Of a DNA stretch of 64,000 bases, positions 26,201-35,740 are shown one piece after another (the first letter of the stretch is position 1; every line of letters starts with the position of its first letter). The stretch comes from Megalonaias nervosa (lineage: Eukaryota > Mollusca > Bivalvia > Unionida > Unionidae), in contig JAECUM010004326.1 in assembly GCA_016617855.1 (NCBI GenBank), positions 79,663-143,662 on the forward strand, written 5' to 3'. Under the pieces are notes generated by a model, which did no database searches, was not told where the DNA came from, and saw nothing but the letters and a program-made list of their open reading frames with translations. A program made the translations under genes and the position numbers.

Positions 26201-29200
26201 AGACCTTCAAAAATATACATATGTCCAAAGAGACTGAATTCTTTTTTTATCAAATAATGTAAAGCTTAAATTGGATATTAGGAGTTTCTAATTAGAAACT
26301 CATATTCAGGCTTGAAGAATAATTGTTATAATTGAAACTCATGAACAGGTATTGACCTAATATTGTGACTTAAATTTAAGATTTAACACTGTAACAGGTG
26401 TGAAACAGCCTTAGGGATTCTCAGCAAACAATATAATGTGACCACCATACCTAGTTTGGGACAAACCATTAGATTTCATTGGTAATTATATCATTGTTAC
26501 AGGAAAACATAAATGAAATGAGCCATGAATTAAAAAGCAGATATGTTAATAACTATTGTTTTGCACTTCTGAATTGCATAAATCAGCAAGTAGCATGTTT
26601 GATTACAGCAGCAAACCCATCCACCCCTATAACTGAAATGGTTCTGTACCAAAGTGTCCAACAACAGTACATGTAACTTGAAATTGTCATATCAATAAAA
26701 ATAAAAGGCAATAAATATCTTAACTGTAACTCTGAGTAACATAACCTGATGGTGATTAGTGCATGTTGTTGTTGTTGGCTTGACTTCACTTGCGAAGATT
26801 TAGGAAGCAGGATGTTCACGTCTATTGCAGGCGTGCTGGTGGCTGACTAGCCCAACACATGACAGGCATGTCCGTCCACAGAGGCTGCAGGGGAAGGTTT
26901 GGGTTGTGGTGGGTGCTGCCGATGGTTCCCGGTTCTTTCTTTGTCATCTTTTTTCCTCCAAGCTGGCCCGTCTGTTTTATTCAAAGTGGTAGTGACCTGG
27001 TGAACTGTACATCGCCAGCTTTCGCGGTCAGCAGCTTGTGATGCCCATTGGTGGTGGTCGATGCCACAGGTGGTGAGGGTCTTTTTCAAGAAGCCTTTAT
27101 ATCTCTTTTGAGGTGCCCCTCTATCATAGTGGCCAGCAGACAGCTCACCATACAGTGCGATCTTTGATCCTCCATCCTGGAGACATGCTCTGCCCAGCGC
27201 AGCTGTATCTTCATGAGCATGGCCTCAATGCTGGCGATCCCTGCTTGTTTAAGGATTTCAGTGTTGGTGACGAAGTCACTCCAGTGGATGCTGAGAATGT
27301 GCGGAGGCAGCACTGATGGAAGCGTTCAAGGAGGGGGAGGTGGCAGCTGTAGGTGACCCTGGATTCAGCGCCATATAGGAGGATTGTCAGTACGACAGCT
27401 CTATAGATGCTTATCTTTGTGTCTCTCTTGAGACTGGCATTGCATCACACTCGTTAACAGAGTCTGCCGAAGGCGCTGTTTACCTTGGCCAGTCTGTTGT
27501 CTATATCTTTGTCGATCTTGGCATTAGAGGAAATCACACAGCCCAGGTAGGTGAACTGGTGGACTACTTTCAGCTCTGTCTGGTCAATGAAGATGCTTGG
27601 TGGCTGGTACTCTTCCTTAGGTGCAGGCTGGTGAAGTACCTCAGTTTTCTTTAGGCTGACCTCAAGACCAAAGAGCTGGCAAGCTTCTGCAAAGTAGGAT
27701 GTTATGCGCTGTAAGGCGGCTTCCATGTGGACAACAAGGGTGGCGGCGTCTGCAAAGGAAAGTTCTCTGATCCGTTTTACCAAGGTCTTGGTGTGGGCCT
27801 GAAGTTGCCTTAAGTTGAAGAGGTTGCCTCAGTACGAAAGCAGATATAGATGCCATCTTCATCATCAAGGTCTACTGTTGCTTTTTGGAGCATCATGCTG
27901 AAGAAGACTGAGAACAATGTGGGGACTAAAATGCAGCCCTGTTTCATGCCGTTTGTGATGGGGAAGGTCTGTGACAGGTCATTATTGTTTCTGACCTGAC
28001 CAAGCTGGTCTTCATGTAGCTGGATGACCATGGTAAGGAACTTTGGAGGACAGCCGAGCTTTTCAAGGATTTTCCACAGTCCAGTTCTGCTCACCGTGTC
28101 AAGTGCCTTTATCAGGTCCACAAATGTGATGTACATTCCTCTGTCTTGTTCTCGGCGTTTCTCCTGGATCTGTCTCAGGATGAACACCATGTCAGTTGTG
28201 CCCCTATTGGCTCTGAAGCCGCATTGACTCTCTGGAGCATGTTCTTCTGCAATGGTGGGCACCAGTCTGTTCAACAACGCTCTAGCAAGGATTTTGCCTG
28301 CAGTGGAGAGTAGAGTTATCCCACGGTAGTTTGAGTAGTCAGACTTTTCCCCCTTGTTTTTGTACAAGGTGATGATGACTGCATCTTGGAGGTCTTGTGG
28401 AAGTTTCCCTCACTCCCAGCAGCAAATGAAGAACTCGTGGAGTTTGGTGTGCAATGCTGGGCCTCCTCTCTTCCATATCTCTGGTGGGATACCATCTTTT
28501 CCTGCAGCCTTTCCAGTCTTCAGCTGTTCTATGGTTTTTACAGTCTCTTGCAGTGTAGGTGCCTCATCAAGTTCCATCTTTAATGGCTGTTGTGGGATGC
28601 GGTCAATAGCTGCCTCCTGGACTGTGTGGCTAGTGCTGAAGAGGGTGTGGAAGTGGTCTGACCAGCGGTTCAGGATAGATTCCCTGTCAGTGAGCAGCTC
28701 TTTGCCATCTGCACTCCGTAGGGTGCTCTGTATTTGGAAGGAAGGACCATACACTGCTTTCAACACTTCATTGAACCCCCTGTAGTCACCAATGTCAGTG
28801 TACAGCTGGGTTCTTTCCGCAAGCTTTGTCCACCATTTATTTTGTATGTCTCGCAGCCTGCGCTGGAGGGAGCTGCAGATGAGGCAGAAGGCTGCTTTCT
28901 TCTGTAGACAGGATGGTTGAGCGAGGTGGGCTTGGTGCGCTAATCTCTTTTTGGCAAGCAGTTCTTGGTTTTTTTGGTTGCTTTCATCAAACCGGTCTTT
29001 GTCTTTCTTAGTGGTGAATCCAAGGATTTCTTCTGAGGTTTGCAGAATGGCAGCCTTGATGTGGTTCCACATCTCTTCTGGAGGTAGGTCTGGCAGAAAA
29101 TTAGGTTCTAGACTGCAGGCTCTCTTGAAAATCTGCCTTGTCGTCTGCAGACAACCGATTTTTGACCTGGAGCTTCCTTCTCGGGATACCTCCTTGTTGT

Positions 29201-32200
29201 CTGGGCTTGAAGTGGAAGTGAAGCTTGCATCGGACAAGACGATGATCTGTGTGGCACTCTACGCTGGGCATCACTCTGGTATGAAGGACATCTTTTAAGT
29301 CCCTCTGGCGTACTATGATGTAATCAATTAGGTGCCAGTGTTTTGATCTAGAATGCATCCAGGTCATTTTCAGGCTGTCTTTCTCCTGGAATATGGTGTT
29401 TGTGATGGTGAGCTGCAGTTCTGCACAAAATTTAAGAAGCAGGCGCCCATTGTCATTGCAGCCACCCACACCATGTTTCCCCAAGAATGGCTTTCCAGGC
29501 TTCTGAGTCTCGGCCCACTCTGGCATTGAAATCTCCGAGGATGATTATTTTGTCGCTCTCTGGGATGCTCTTGAGAAGTCTGTGCAGGTCAGCGTAGAAT
29601 TTATACTTTTCAGAAGGATCTGCCTGGAGTGTTGGAGCATATACGCTGATGAGTGTGGCGTGTTGTTGTTTCCCTAATGGGAAATGCATGGACATGATGC
29701 GGTCGGTGTGAACAGTGGGAAGGTTTGTTAACTTGGTGGCAATTGAGTTCTGGAGCATGAAACTGACTCCTGAAAGTCGTTTTTCAGTCTTTGGTTTTCC
29801 TGACCAGTACAGGGTGTATCCAGCGCCAAGTTCTCTCAGACTTCCTTCCTCTGAAAGACGAACTTCACTAAGTGCAACAATGTCAACACCAAGGTGAGAG
29901 AGTTTGTGTGCGATTAAGGCAGAGCATCGTTCTGGTCTGTTGCTGTCGGTTGAGTCTAGCATTGTTCTGATGTTCCAACAAGCCAGTTTTAGTCTTTTCC
30001 CATGATGTGAGGCAGGTGGGGCATGCCTTGTCTTTTCTGTTATATTTCCACCACATTGGAAGATGCCCATTGGCTGCGGCTGGCCAACTGGGGGGGTATG
30101 GAGACGAGCTTTGGTTAGGCCACCTTTTCTAGGCCCCTCTCCATGCACAGCAAGCAGTGCTGTCCCTAGAAAAGGCTGCTTGGTCACTCATGGTCACTCA
30201 TGCTGTTACCAGGTGATGGTGTCGTCTCCGGATCAACATCAGATGGCCAAAGGCCTGAGTTGCCTGCATGTAGGATTGGGACTGCAGCTTCCAATGACAT
30301 ATCCAGGGGCTTCAGAGATCCAGCTAAAATAAATAAATTCCTTTGTATGAGGGCCTCAAGGTAGATTAGCTCTTAGCTAATTGTGTTACCCTCTTTAAAT
30401 AAAGTCTTTATTATTATTATTATTATTATTATTACATCTTTCACCTGCCATTTTCGCCCCTTTCCCATCGCTCTAGGGCTTCATAGAGTCGTACAGATCT
30501 AGTGGTAGACATAAACAGTAAACAGTTCCTTCATGCCTGCACAATGGAGCTTTTAGGTGGAGTGCAGTCTGTGCAAATTGGCCCCACCCTTTAAACCTGG
30601 GGTTCATCTGCCATGGACCAGCAAGCCAGGACGGTGACAGCGAGGTCCACAGGCCATAGGCTTTATATTGGAGTTTCCCTCTCCTAGGCAGATGGCCAAC
30701 CATGGCTGAAGAGATCTGCCTTCCCTGCTACTTTGAACCATAGCTGGTCGGCCACAGCCACAGTCCACTAATATATATGGTGCGCCCTGGTCCCAAACAC
30801 TTGGCCGTTGATCTGTAGAGACCTTCCACCCTAGCCGGTGACTTCACTGTATAAGTTCATACACCTAGTGATGCAGTGCTAACATCACACCCTCTACATC
30901 GTTTGGTCCACCAGCTGAAGCAGTGTACCAGGGTATGCCGGGAAAGGATTCCTTCTTGGAGGCAGACATGAAGAGTGCATGTATATTTGAGTTATATGAA
31001 GATGTTTGCATGTCGGACACATTTTAGGGAAATAATAAGGATCGAGTCTGATTTTCTGCATATGGCTATAGCCGTACCATGATTTTAAAATGTACATGAA
31101 AGACATGATGCTGATATATTTATATCTATGGAGTTTAAGACATAAGATGAAGGAGAGGGAATGAGCGTAAGGGCGTAAGGGCGTAAGCGTAAGCAGCAAT
31201 TACCAAAACTGATCCTGATGACTGTTCAACAACAGCCAATGAATTTTCTGGACTTCTGCTAAATACTGTACATACACAAAATATCTCACTCCACATATTT
31301 AAGGACAGATATCTGGGATAGTGTTTATTTTTTACCACAAATTATTTATTTTCATTTATTTTATTTATATTTATTTATATTTATTTTCAGCTGTCTGTTG
31401 ATTGATTACATGAGATTTAGTGATCTAATGATTGCCCTGGAGTGAACAAAAACTGTATACAAACCACTGAAGACAAACACAAAGAAGAATTTTTAGATTT
31501 ATTGTTGATGGTTTAATGCAAATATGCAACCCTCAAAAATTGTAGCCATGAGTAACTCGCAATTTGTTATGTCAACTCACTAGCCAAAGAATGCCAACAA
31601 CTGGGGAGGGGAAGGGATGGGGAGAGGATGACAACTGTCAACATCAAATATATAGTAGGTTCAGGTATAGAAAAAAAACTGACATTATATATTTGTCTTT
31701 GTTTTAATAATAAATACTTCAGTTTTATTACTTCTTTTTTTAACATAATAGTTGCAGTTTTTATAAAAACATTTTACCTAACCTATAAATCAGCCACTGC
31801 AAGCTCGCGCTTATGTCCGCCCACATGACGTTTGCCTGGAGCTGTGAAGTACCAATTATTTAGAATCTTTTAAAATACCTATATTAAATGTCACTGTAAA
31901 TAATAATAATCCAAACACAGGATACCCAGTGAAGTGGGGGACGAATAAAAGACACTGAACACAAAATAGAAAAGAATGAACTTAAAACAAAGCATGCAAA
32001 AACTAACACACAGCACACGATGTCTGAATGGGACAGGGTGCTTGCTGCTGATGCAATCGACTCTTCTGAATACAACTGATCCGAATATTGCCAAGTTACT
32101 TCGGTATAAATAAGCAGTTGGCAATACGCCGAAAGGGGTGGATATGTATGTACCAAACATGCCTCTATGCATACCTCTCGCCTGCGCATGGCACGCATTC

Positions 32201-34935
32201 AAGACATATAAGTACATTATTATTGTCATTTTAATTCTATGTTCTCGGCAATCGTGACTCATGTCTAAACTGAAAACACTAGTCAAACTGATTGCCAGTA
32301 AATAAATTATTTGGCTGTTACAGGCTGGTTTGGCATCGGTAACACATTATATGGCAGTTACAAGTTGGACAGGCATGGGTTTCCAATGCTATATGCCCAC
32401 TCTATGATACTGAAGTGGCACAAAAACCATTTTCCTCAATTACCAGATGGACTAACAGACAATGGCTTTCCCTCAGTATCTACGACAACCAGAGAGCAAG
32501 TGGCATCAAATCCAATCCCTTTCACATCTTCCTTCTGAATATTTCCCACTTTTATTACTTCCTGAAAAGAACAAGACTGTATTTAAATCTGATAATTACT
32601 AGTAATGGAGTGCTGTGAGATTCAAAGAAAAAAGTTATAACAGTTTTTGCACATATATTTAATGCAGTCTTCATAAACACAAATACAAGTACAAAGATAA
32701 TGTATTATTAACAAAAACAATGTCATCTTATGAGGCTGAAAATTTAATCCAGATATGTAATAAGCTAATAATTGTGTATTTTTTCATTTTTGATTCTATC
32801 CTTTGAAGGTGATGAACCTGTGAGTTTATGCCAGAGACTCAGAGAAACCGACTGGAGATTCCTGAGTTCCATGTGTAAGGAGTCCAGGACTTCTCATCCT
32901 GAAATTCAGTTGGGAGCTCTTGTTTAAGCATGCATAATTAAATCAAGGTCAGATTATCATTGATGCTTATGACTGTTACAGGAAGATAGAATCAATTATA
33001 ACCTGAATGGATTAACGTCTAATCCCATATTGGTATTTGTTTTATTGCCAATCAAATTATAATCAATTTGACAAAATAAATTGTGGAACATAAGATGGTT
33101 TGCGAAGCAAGTTGTAGAAGGTAAGTAGACAAACTTTAATTGTGTTTTATTAGCAATTAATCTGCTTCATTCAACAAATGTTTAAAAATTTGGATCAATG
33201 ATGATTTGATTGGATAAACTTCTGATCAAATGCTATCATTTGTTTGACTGTACATCAAATTATACTCAGTTCTACAAAACTAGAGAAAATAATGCAGCTC
33301 ACAAAGCCAATTGTCAAAGATAAGTGGAAAAAATTGTGTTTTATTAGCAACTGATTTGCTTCAATTGACAAAGCATTTAAAAATTCTTATGTTTTATTTA
33401 ATGCACCATTCAGTAAAATTAACCCAACATTATGCTCAGTTAATACATCTGAACTTTTAAATCACAATATTGAAATGAAATACATTTTCTTTTCTGTTTT
33501 AGTCCATTAAACAACCTGCCAGAGATGAATTTTCGGAACCTCAGACTTCAAAGAAACAGAAGGTTTGTGCGAATTCTGAGGAAATCTCCTGAAGTTGCTA
33601 GAAACTATAAGGAAGAGATGAAAAGTGAATTTCTTTGAGTAAAAATGTTATTTTTTAAGATGTAAACTGAGTGATGATATATGATTGATGTAAGGACCCT
33701 AGAAAATCAAACCCATCTGCCAATTTGGGCAGTCCCAATCATCAAAAAAGTGCCCTAAGTCCCTAAGAAATATCTGACTGGTGTTGATGCTCACAGGACA
33801 AGGTGAAAACATCAGACTGAGGCTCATGTGATAGATGAACAGGTTGACAAATCTATTACAGAGGGCAAAGAGTCAAAGGTTACACAGTTCATGATACCCT
33901 ATTTCATGGTGAAGGAACAACATGTACACAAAAATCATTAATGACCATGTCAGTCTCACTATAAGCTTCCTTTCTCTTACAAAATACTGTGCTTATTCAA
34001 CATGAGGCGAGAAATCTTAAACATAGTTTGTTCCACGAATAATGAACAATCTCAGCTATAAGCTCAGAACCATTAAAAAAAAAAATTAATGCCTCTTGAG
34101 ACTTCAGTTTTGACACTTCAGATTTTTTCAATTTCGACTCTTTAGATTTTGAGGTCAAGGATCAAATGGATCTTCAGTTTTGAAATTTATTGAGAATCCT
34201 CATTAATATAATTTAAATGGAAATCCTTACAAGAGCATAGAAAAAATGCATTATGCATAACCTCTTGAATAGAAATCCTGACAAGAGCATAGAAAAAATG
34301 CATTATGCATAACCTCTTGAATAGAAATCCTGACAAGAGCATAGAAAAAATGCATTATGCATAACCTCTTAAATGGAAATCCTGACAAGAGCATAGAAAA
34401 AATGCATTACACATAACCTCTTAAATGGAAATCCTGACAAGAGCATAGAAAAAATGCATTACACATAACCTCTTAAATGGAAATCCTGACAAGAGCATAG
34501 AAAAAATGAAGTATGCATAACCTCTTGCAGGAAGCTTGACATTGCAATTGATGTGCCCAGTGAATAATTACAAATAGAACTATGTATCATTTGATCGAAG
34601 TGAATAATTACAAACAGAATTATGTATCATTTGATCAAAGTGAATAACTGCAAACAGAATTATGTATCATTTGATCAAAGTGAATAACTGCAAAGAGAAC
34701 TATGTATCATTTGGTCAAAAGGAACTACAGGAACAAATTTTATTATATCAAACTTACCTTTACTGTCTTAACAACTGCTCTCCAAATATCATCCGATGAC
34801 TGCTCATAATAGTTAGGCTCAGGGCACCAGATTTGTATAGCTTCTGTTGCCATGGCAACAATCTTCCCATCTTCCTGTACTAGAGCTGCCCGTGTGCTGG
34901 CACTACCCACATCCACTCCCAGGAAATACTTCATG
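12740..34935 (-). CDS. FGGY: FGGY-family carbohydrate kinase gene, 5' half (four coding exons, partial)
   Basis: This is a split minus-strand gene, exons 34935-34758, 32561-32444, 23357-23206 and 12828-12740. Joined, they give 178 codons plus two bases. FGGY kinases use ATP to phosphorylate sugars or sugar alcohols; the animal FGGY protein is regarded as a cytosolic kinase acting on a ketopentose, which is family knowledge and not visible here. Seen in order: the N-terminal phosphate-binding strand-turn ([14 protein letters not shown]), [45 protein letters not shown] and [10 protein letters not shown], all hallmarks of the FGGY N-terminal domain. Splice phases agree at each junction. The C-terminal domain with the catalytic aspartate was not found in 1-12.7 kb and probably lies beyond the left edge. 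Introns of about 2.2, 9.1 and 10.4 kb are filled with transposons and tandem repeats. Confidence 0.9.
14175..14199. repeat. Left target-site duplication of the RTE-type LINE
   Basis: 25 bp (seven A, then GAATTTCAAAACTAACAC), identical to 17489-17513 on the other side of the LINE. Confidence 0.9.
14200..17488 (-). mobile_element. RTE-type non-LTR retrotransposon, nearly intact
   Basis: A 3.29-kb element with perfect 25-bp target duplications. Its minus-strand 3' end is a short (GA)n tail directly after the coding region, as is usual for RTE elements, which end in short simple repeats and not poly(A). The single reading frame is open to the 5' boundary, so the copy is probably slightly 5'-truncated. 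It sits in FGGY intron 3 in the same orientation as the gene. Perfect target duplications and a frame with one stop imply a young insertion. Confidence 0.92.
14255..17404 (-). pseudogene. RTE-type endonuclease-reverse transcriptase ORF, one in-frame stop
   Basis: This is one frame of about 1,050 codons (the 5' end is open a further 28 codons to 17488), broken only by a TGA at 16442-16444. N-terminal apurinic-type endonuclease: [36 protein letters not shown]. The usual WNIRTL near the start reads WYIRTL, so the catalytic-site asparagine is replaced by tyrosine. Reverse transcriptase: [43 protein letters not shown], and FTDDCALMA as the active-site box. The C-terminal region has [10 protein letters not shown] and a terminal C2H2-like finger, [21 protein letters not shown]. 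The enzyme would nick DNA and copy its RNA into it. The stop and the Asn-to-Tyr change suggest this copy is inactive, though it is otherwise complete. Confidence 0.9.
17489..17513. repeat. Right target-site duplication of the RTE-type LINE
   Basis: 25 bp identical to 14175-14199. The A-run at the start is as expected for an endonuclease-primed insertion. Confidence 0.9.
17615..18538 (-). mobile_element. Solo LTR, copy 3
   Basis: Starts TGTTAC and ends CACAACA. Flanked on both sides by ACCC (17611-17614 and 18539-18542), a clean 4-bp target duplication. It lies only 72 bp from copy 2 in the same orientation, with no pol-like sequence between, so the two are separate insertions and not a paired 5'/3' LTR. 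Confidence 0.75.
18543..19400. other. Intronic stretch, no gene
   Basis: AT-rich FGGY intron 3 sequence with a short CT run at 18685-18710. No exon or element was recognised. Confidence 0.5.
19401..19580 (+). repeat. 45-bp minisatellite, four units
   Basis: Unit begins ATATCAGTCTGGGCAAAACA and contains CCAAAAATGTGCCCC. Starts at 19401, 19446, 19491 and 19536 with a few substitutions. Because 45 is divisible by three, long periodic frames appear in all three plus frames; they are not evidence of coding. Confidence 0.9.
20354..20632 (+). repeat. 39-bp minisatellite, about seven units
   Basis: Unit contains CAAATCACAAGGCCTGGGCT then TGCATATCATGCCC. Units differ by substitutions (GGTCTGGG, GGCCAGGG). 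It grades directly into the degenerate array that follows. Confidence 0.88.
21085..21150 (+). mobile_element. tRNA-like SINE head fragment
   Basis: GATAGCCAAGTGGTTTATAG resembles a box A region and GGATCTGAGCCC is box B-like, about 35 bp apart, followed by a T-rich stretch. Probably a short SINE relic; not a functional tRNA, since no closed acceptor stem was found. Confidence 0.4.
21740..22624 (+). mobile_element. Solo LTR, copy 4
   Basis: 885 bp, starts TGTTATG, ends CATAATA (one change from CATAACA). Flanked by AGGT on both sides (21736-21739 and 22625-22628). It interrupts the degenerate array. The related uninterrupted unit at 21421-21440 reads CCGCAAGGTAAAGGAGAAAG, which serves as an empty-site equivalent of the junction. 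Confidence 0.82.
23036..23205 (+). repeat. Compound GACA/GATA and GA microsatellite at an exon donor
   Basis: GACA/GATA tetranucleotides (23036-23150) pass into an uninterrupted GA run (23161-23203). On the gene strand this is CT repeat starting two bases inside intron 3, directly after the exon 3 donor GT. Confidence 0.95.
23206..23357 (-). CDS. FGGY: FGGY coding exon 3 (about 51 codons)
   Basis: The acceptor is a pyrimidine-rich tract ending CCCAG before 23357. The first two bases complete the split glycine codon from exon 2. The exon encodes [20 protein letters not shown], then a segment with [19 protein letters not shown], matching the MWxDHRA substrate-domain block and the LEMQxPKLLWLKE block of FGGY proteins. 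It ends in phase 0 at GAG|GTTCTC (23206|23205). The donor keeps only the invariant GT, because a long CT microsatellite starts immediately behind it. An open frame continues into the repeat as Leu-Ser codons, but that part has no family match and is intronic. Confidence 0.92.
23640..23905 (+). repeat. 35-bp minisatellite, about seven units
   Basis: Unit contains ATAGTGCTACTGTCCTAATA then CATGAATGATATGAC. Spacing is about 35 bp with small length changes at the right end. Lies in FGGY intron 2, about 280 bp upstream of exon 3 on the gene strand. Confidence 0.85.
23910..25405. other. Intronic stretch, no gene
   Basis: FGGY intron 2. An 87-codon frame at 24773-25036 and others are short and featureless. 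No exon, element end or tandem array was recognised. Confidence 0.5.
25407..25700 (+). repeat. 64-bp minisatellite, four to five units
   Basis: Unit runs ACTCTAAAACACAATGGTTG then GGGTCCACAGGGTGTCATCC then TATATTTAATGATACAGGG. Outer units carry TGGTCAGGGTCC variants. A single diverged relative lies at about 9805-9880. Confidence 0.88.
25701..26763. other. Intronic stretch with an old dispersed repeat
   Basis: 26450-26640 shares blocks with 10420-10680 (CCTAGTTTGGGA, CATCCACCCCTATAACT). No exon was recognised. Confidence 0.45.
26820..30187 (-). pseudogene. Multiply frameshifted RTE-type endonuclease-reverse transcriptase
   Basis: The coding region is spread over successive frames. Endonuclease: [13 protein letters not shown] (Asn kept), [29 protein letters not shown] (30187-29453), then WHLIDYIIV and HTDHRLV (29526-29101). 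Linker and reverse transcriptase start: 29237-28410, with an in-frame TGA at 28410-28412, continuing in the same frame to 27810 with [27 protein letters not shown] and [14 protein letters not shown]. Frameshifts follow. FADAATLV (27783-27454) replaces the expected FADD box, so a catalytic aspartate is lost. The C-terminal parts are at 27313-27086 and 27089-26847. At least five frame changes and one stop make it dead. It is older than the element at 14200-17488. Confidence 0.88.
30330..30436 (+). mobile_element. LINE 3'-tail-like segment ending in (TTA)n
   Basis: GTTACCCTCTTTAAATAAAG followed by TCTTTATTATTATT (30385-30434) looks like the 3' end of a plus-strand LINE with an ATT-repeat tail. 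It sits inside the 5' region of the minus-strand RTE element, so it is either a nested truncated insertion or part of that element's 5' region. Confidence 0.45.
30437..30900 (-). mobile_element. 5' untranslated region of the decayed RTE element
   Basis: GC-richer than its surroundings. On the minus strand it carries a 76-codon open frame (30703-30473) that starts [18 protein letters not shown], a type of sequence I associate with 5' regions of RTE-like elements in invertebrates. Its continuity with the coding part is inferred. Confidence 0.45.
30981..32300. other. Intronic stretch, no gene
   Basis: FGGY intron 2. Contains a small GGGCGTAAGGGCGTAAGCGT repeat (31165-31195) and overlapping minus-strand frames at 31884-32286 without recognisable domains. 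Confidence 0.45.
32444..32561 (-). CDS. FGGY: FGGY coding exon 2 (about 39 codons)
   Basis: The acceptor TTGTTCTTTTCAG precedes 32561 and the donor G|GTAATT follows 32444. The 118-bp exon enters in phase 0 and leaves in phase 1. It encodes a segment with [20 protein letters not shown], the strongly conserved [11 protein letters not shown] block of FGGY kinases, and ends within SPS plus a split glycine codon. The reading frame hits a stop just after the donor, which supports the exon end. The plus-strand reading frame over the same bases is a shadow. Confidence 0.93.
32790..33965 (+). pseudogene. Decayed coding-like segments inside FGGY intron 1, unidentified
   Basis: Three plus-strand pieces look coding but do not form one frame. 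32808-32934: after TCCTTTGAAG, a frame with [20 protein letters not shown] ending in TAA. From 33502, after the good acceptor TTTCTTTTCTGTTTTAG: two open frames, one with [16 protein letters not shown], the other with [19 protein letters not shown]. 33815-33945: a frame with [20 protein letters not shown] ending in TAA. No family is recognised. The interrupted frames suggest a pseudogene or transposon relic on the strand opposite FGGY. Confidence 0.3.
34218..34530 (+). repeat. 52-bp minisatellite, about six units
   Basis: Unit contains GAAATCCTGACAAGAGCATA then GAAAAAATGCATTATGCATAA then CCTCTTGAATA. Spacing is exactly 52 bp between clear units (34272, 34324). In FGGY intron 1. Confidence 0.9.
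34561..34720 (+). repeat. 40-bp minisatellite, four units, next to FGGY exon 1
   Basis: Units start at 34561, 34601, 34641 and 34681 (TGAATAATTACAAACAGAAT then TATGTATCATTTGATCAAAG). The array ends 36 bp from the splice donor at 34757. Confidence 0.92.
34758..34935 (-). CDS. FGGY: FGGY first coding exon (codons 1-59)
   Basis: The ATG is at 34934-34932 and 59 codons follow, ending in phase 0 at the strong donor AAG|GTAAGT (34758|34757). The peptide opens [18 protein letters not shown], the ATP/phosphate-binding beginning of the sugar kinase/HSP70/actin fold, and includes YEQSSDDIW, conserved in FGGY proteins. A pyrimidine-rich stretch ending TTTCAG lies directly before the base preceding the ATG (exon starts at 34935). 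So this is not the first exon of the transcript: a 5' untranslated exon must lie at higher coordinates. This start is favoured because the kinase fold begins within five residues of it. Confidence 0.92.
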
Positions 34936-35224
34936 CTGAAATCAAGACAACAGCAGGAATTTTAGATGACAACCTACAAAGCTATGTCTACCCTATAATG
35001 AACTTTATTGTGCATAACACACAGGATCCCAAGATATATTATTTAAAGTTTGACACATGCACCAAATTGAACAGCAAGCATTAAATAATAAAGTAGCCTA
35101 TAATTTACACTGCTCTAGTCAACCACACTCTTAAATACTGGAAATATTATAAAACACCTTCCATCTGTACATCCATTTGTCTGTCCATCTGTCTATCATT
35201 CTATCTCCTTCTAAACTGCTGGAC

Positions 35225-35740
35225 AGAAATTCACAAAAACTGTACCCATTTGATAACCATCTGTCCATCCATGTGTCCACCCAGCCATATGACAAACATC
35301 AATCCATCCATGTGTCTGCCCAACTAATATGACAACCATCTGTCCATCCATGTGTCTGCCCAATCCATATGATAACCATCTGTCCAGCCATGTGTCTGCC
35401 CTACCCATATGACAACCATCTGTCCATCTCTGTGTCTACCCAACCAATGACAACCATCTGTCCAGCCATGTCTGCCCAACCCAACTGATAACCATCTGTC
35501 CATCCATGTGTCTGCCCAATCCATGACAAAAAATACCATCAGTCCATCCATGTGTCTGCCCAATTCAGTGACAACCATCTGTCCATCCATGTGTCTGCCC
35601 AAACCATACAACAACCATCTGTTCATCTACATGTCTGTCTAACCCATATGACAGCCATCTGTCCATCCATGTGTCTGCCAAACCAGTAAGACAACCATCT
35701 GTCCATCTATCTGTCTGCCCAACTGTCTGTTAATCTATTT
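35225..35740 (+). repeat. ~37-40-bp minisatellite, about thirteen units
   Basis: Unit of the form ACAACCATCTGTCCATCCAT then GTGTCTGCCCAACCCATATG, with frequent small indels. It lies just upstream of the FGGY start exon, inside the intron that must separate it from the 5' untranslated exon. Periodic open frames (WADTWMDRW) are by-products. Confidence 0.9.

Larger units (their letters stand above)
26764..30971 (-). mobile_element. RTE-type non-LTR retrotransposon, decayed, with long 5' region
   Basis: A second, distinct RTE-type element in FGGY intron 2, same strand as the gene. The 3' end is GCCAACAACAACAACATG, a short CAA-repeat tail at 26764. The 5' region past the ORF (30190-30900) is GC-richer, with a patch resembling 5' regions of such elements. 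AGTGCATGT occurs at both 26757-26765 and 30972-30980 and may be a short target duplication, which would place the 5' end at 30971; that boundary is tentative. Confidence 0.75.

Noticed and set aside
34218..34720. CRISPR-like arrays of 52 and 40 bp
   Set aside because: Whole units repeat without unique spacers; they are minisatellites in an intron.
35211..35626. Open frames with repeated WADTWMDRW, looking like a repetitive protein
   Set aside because: By-product of the ~37-40-bp minisatellite; no splice sites or domain, and units contain frame-changing indels.
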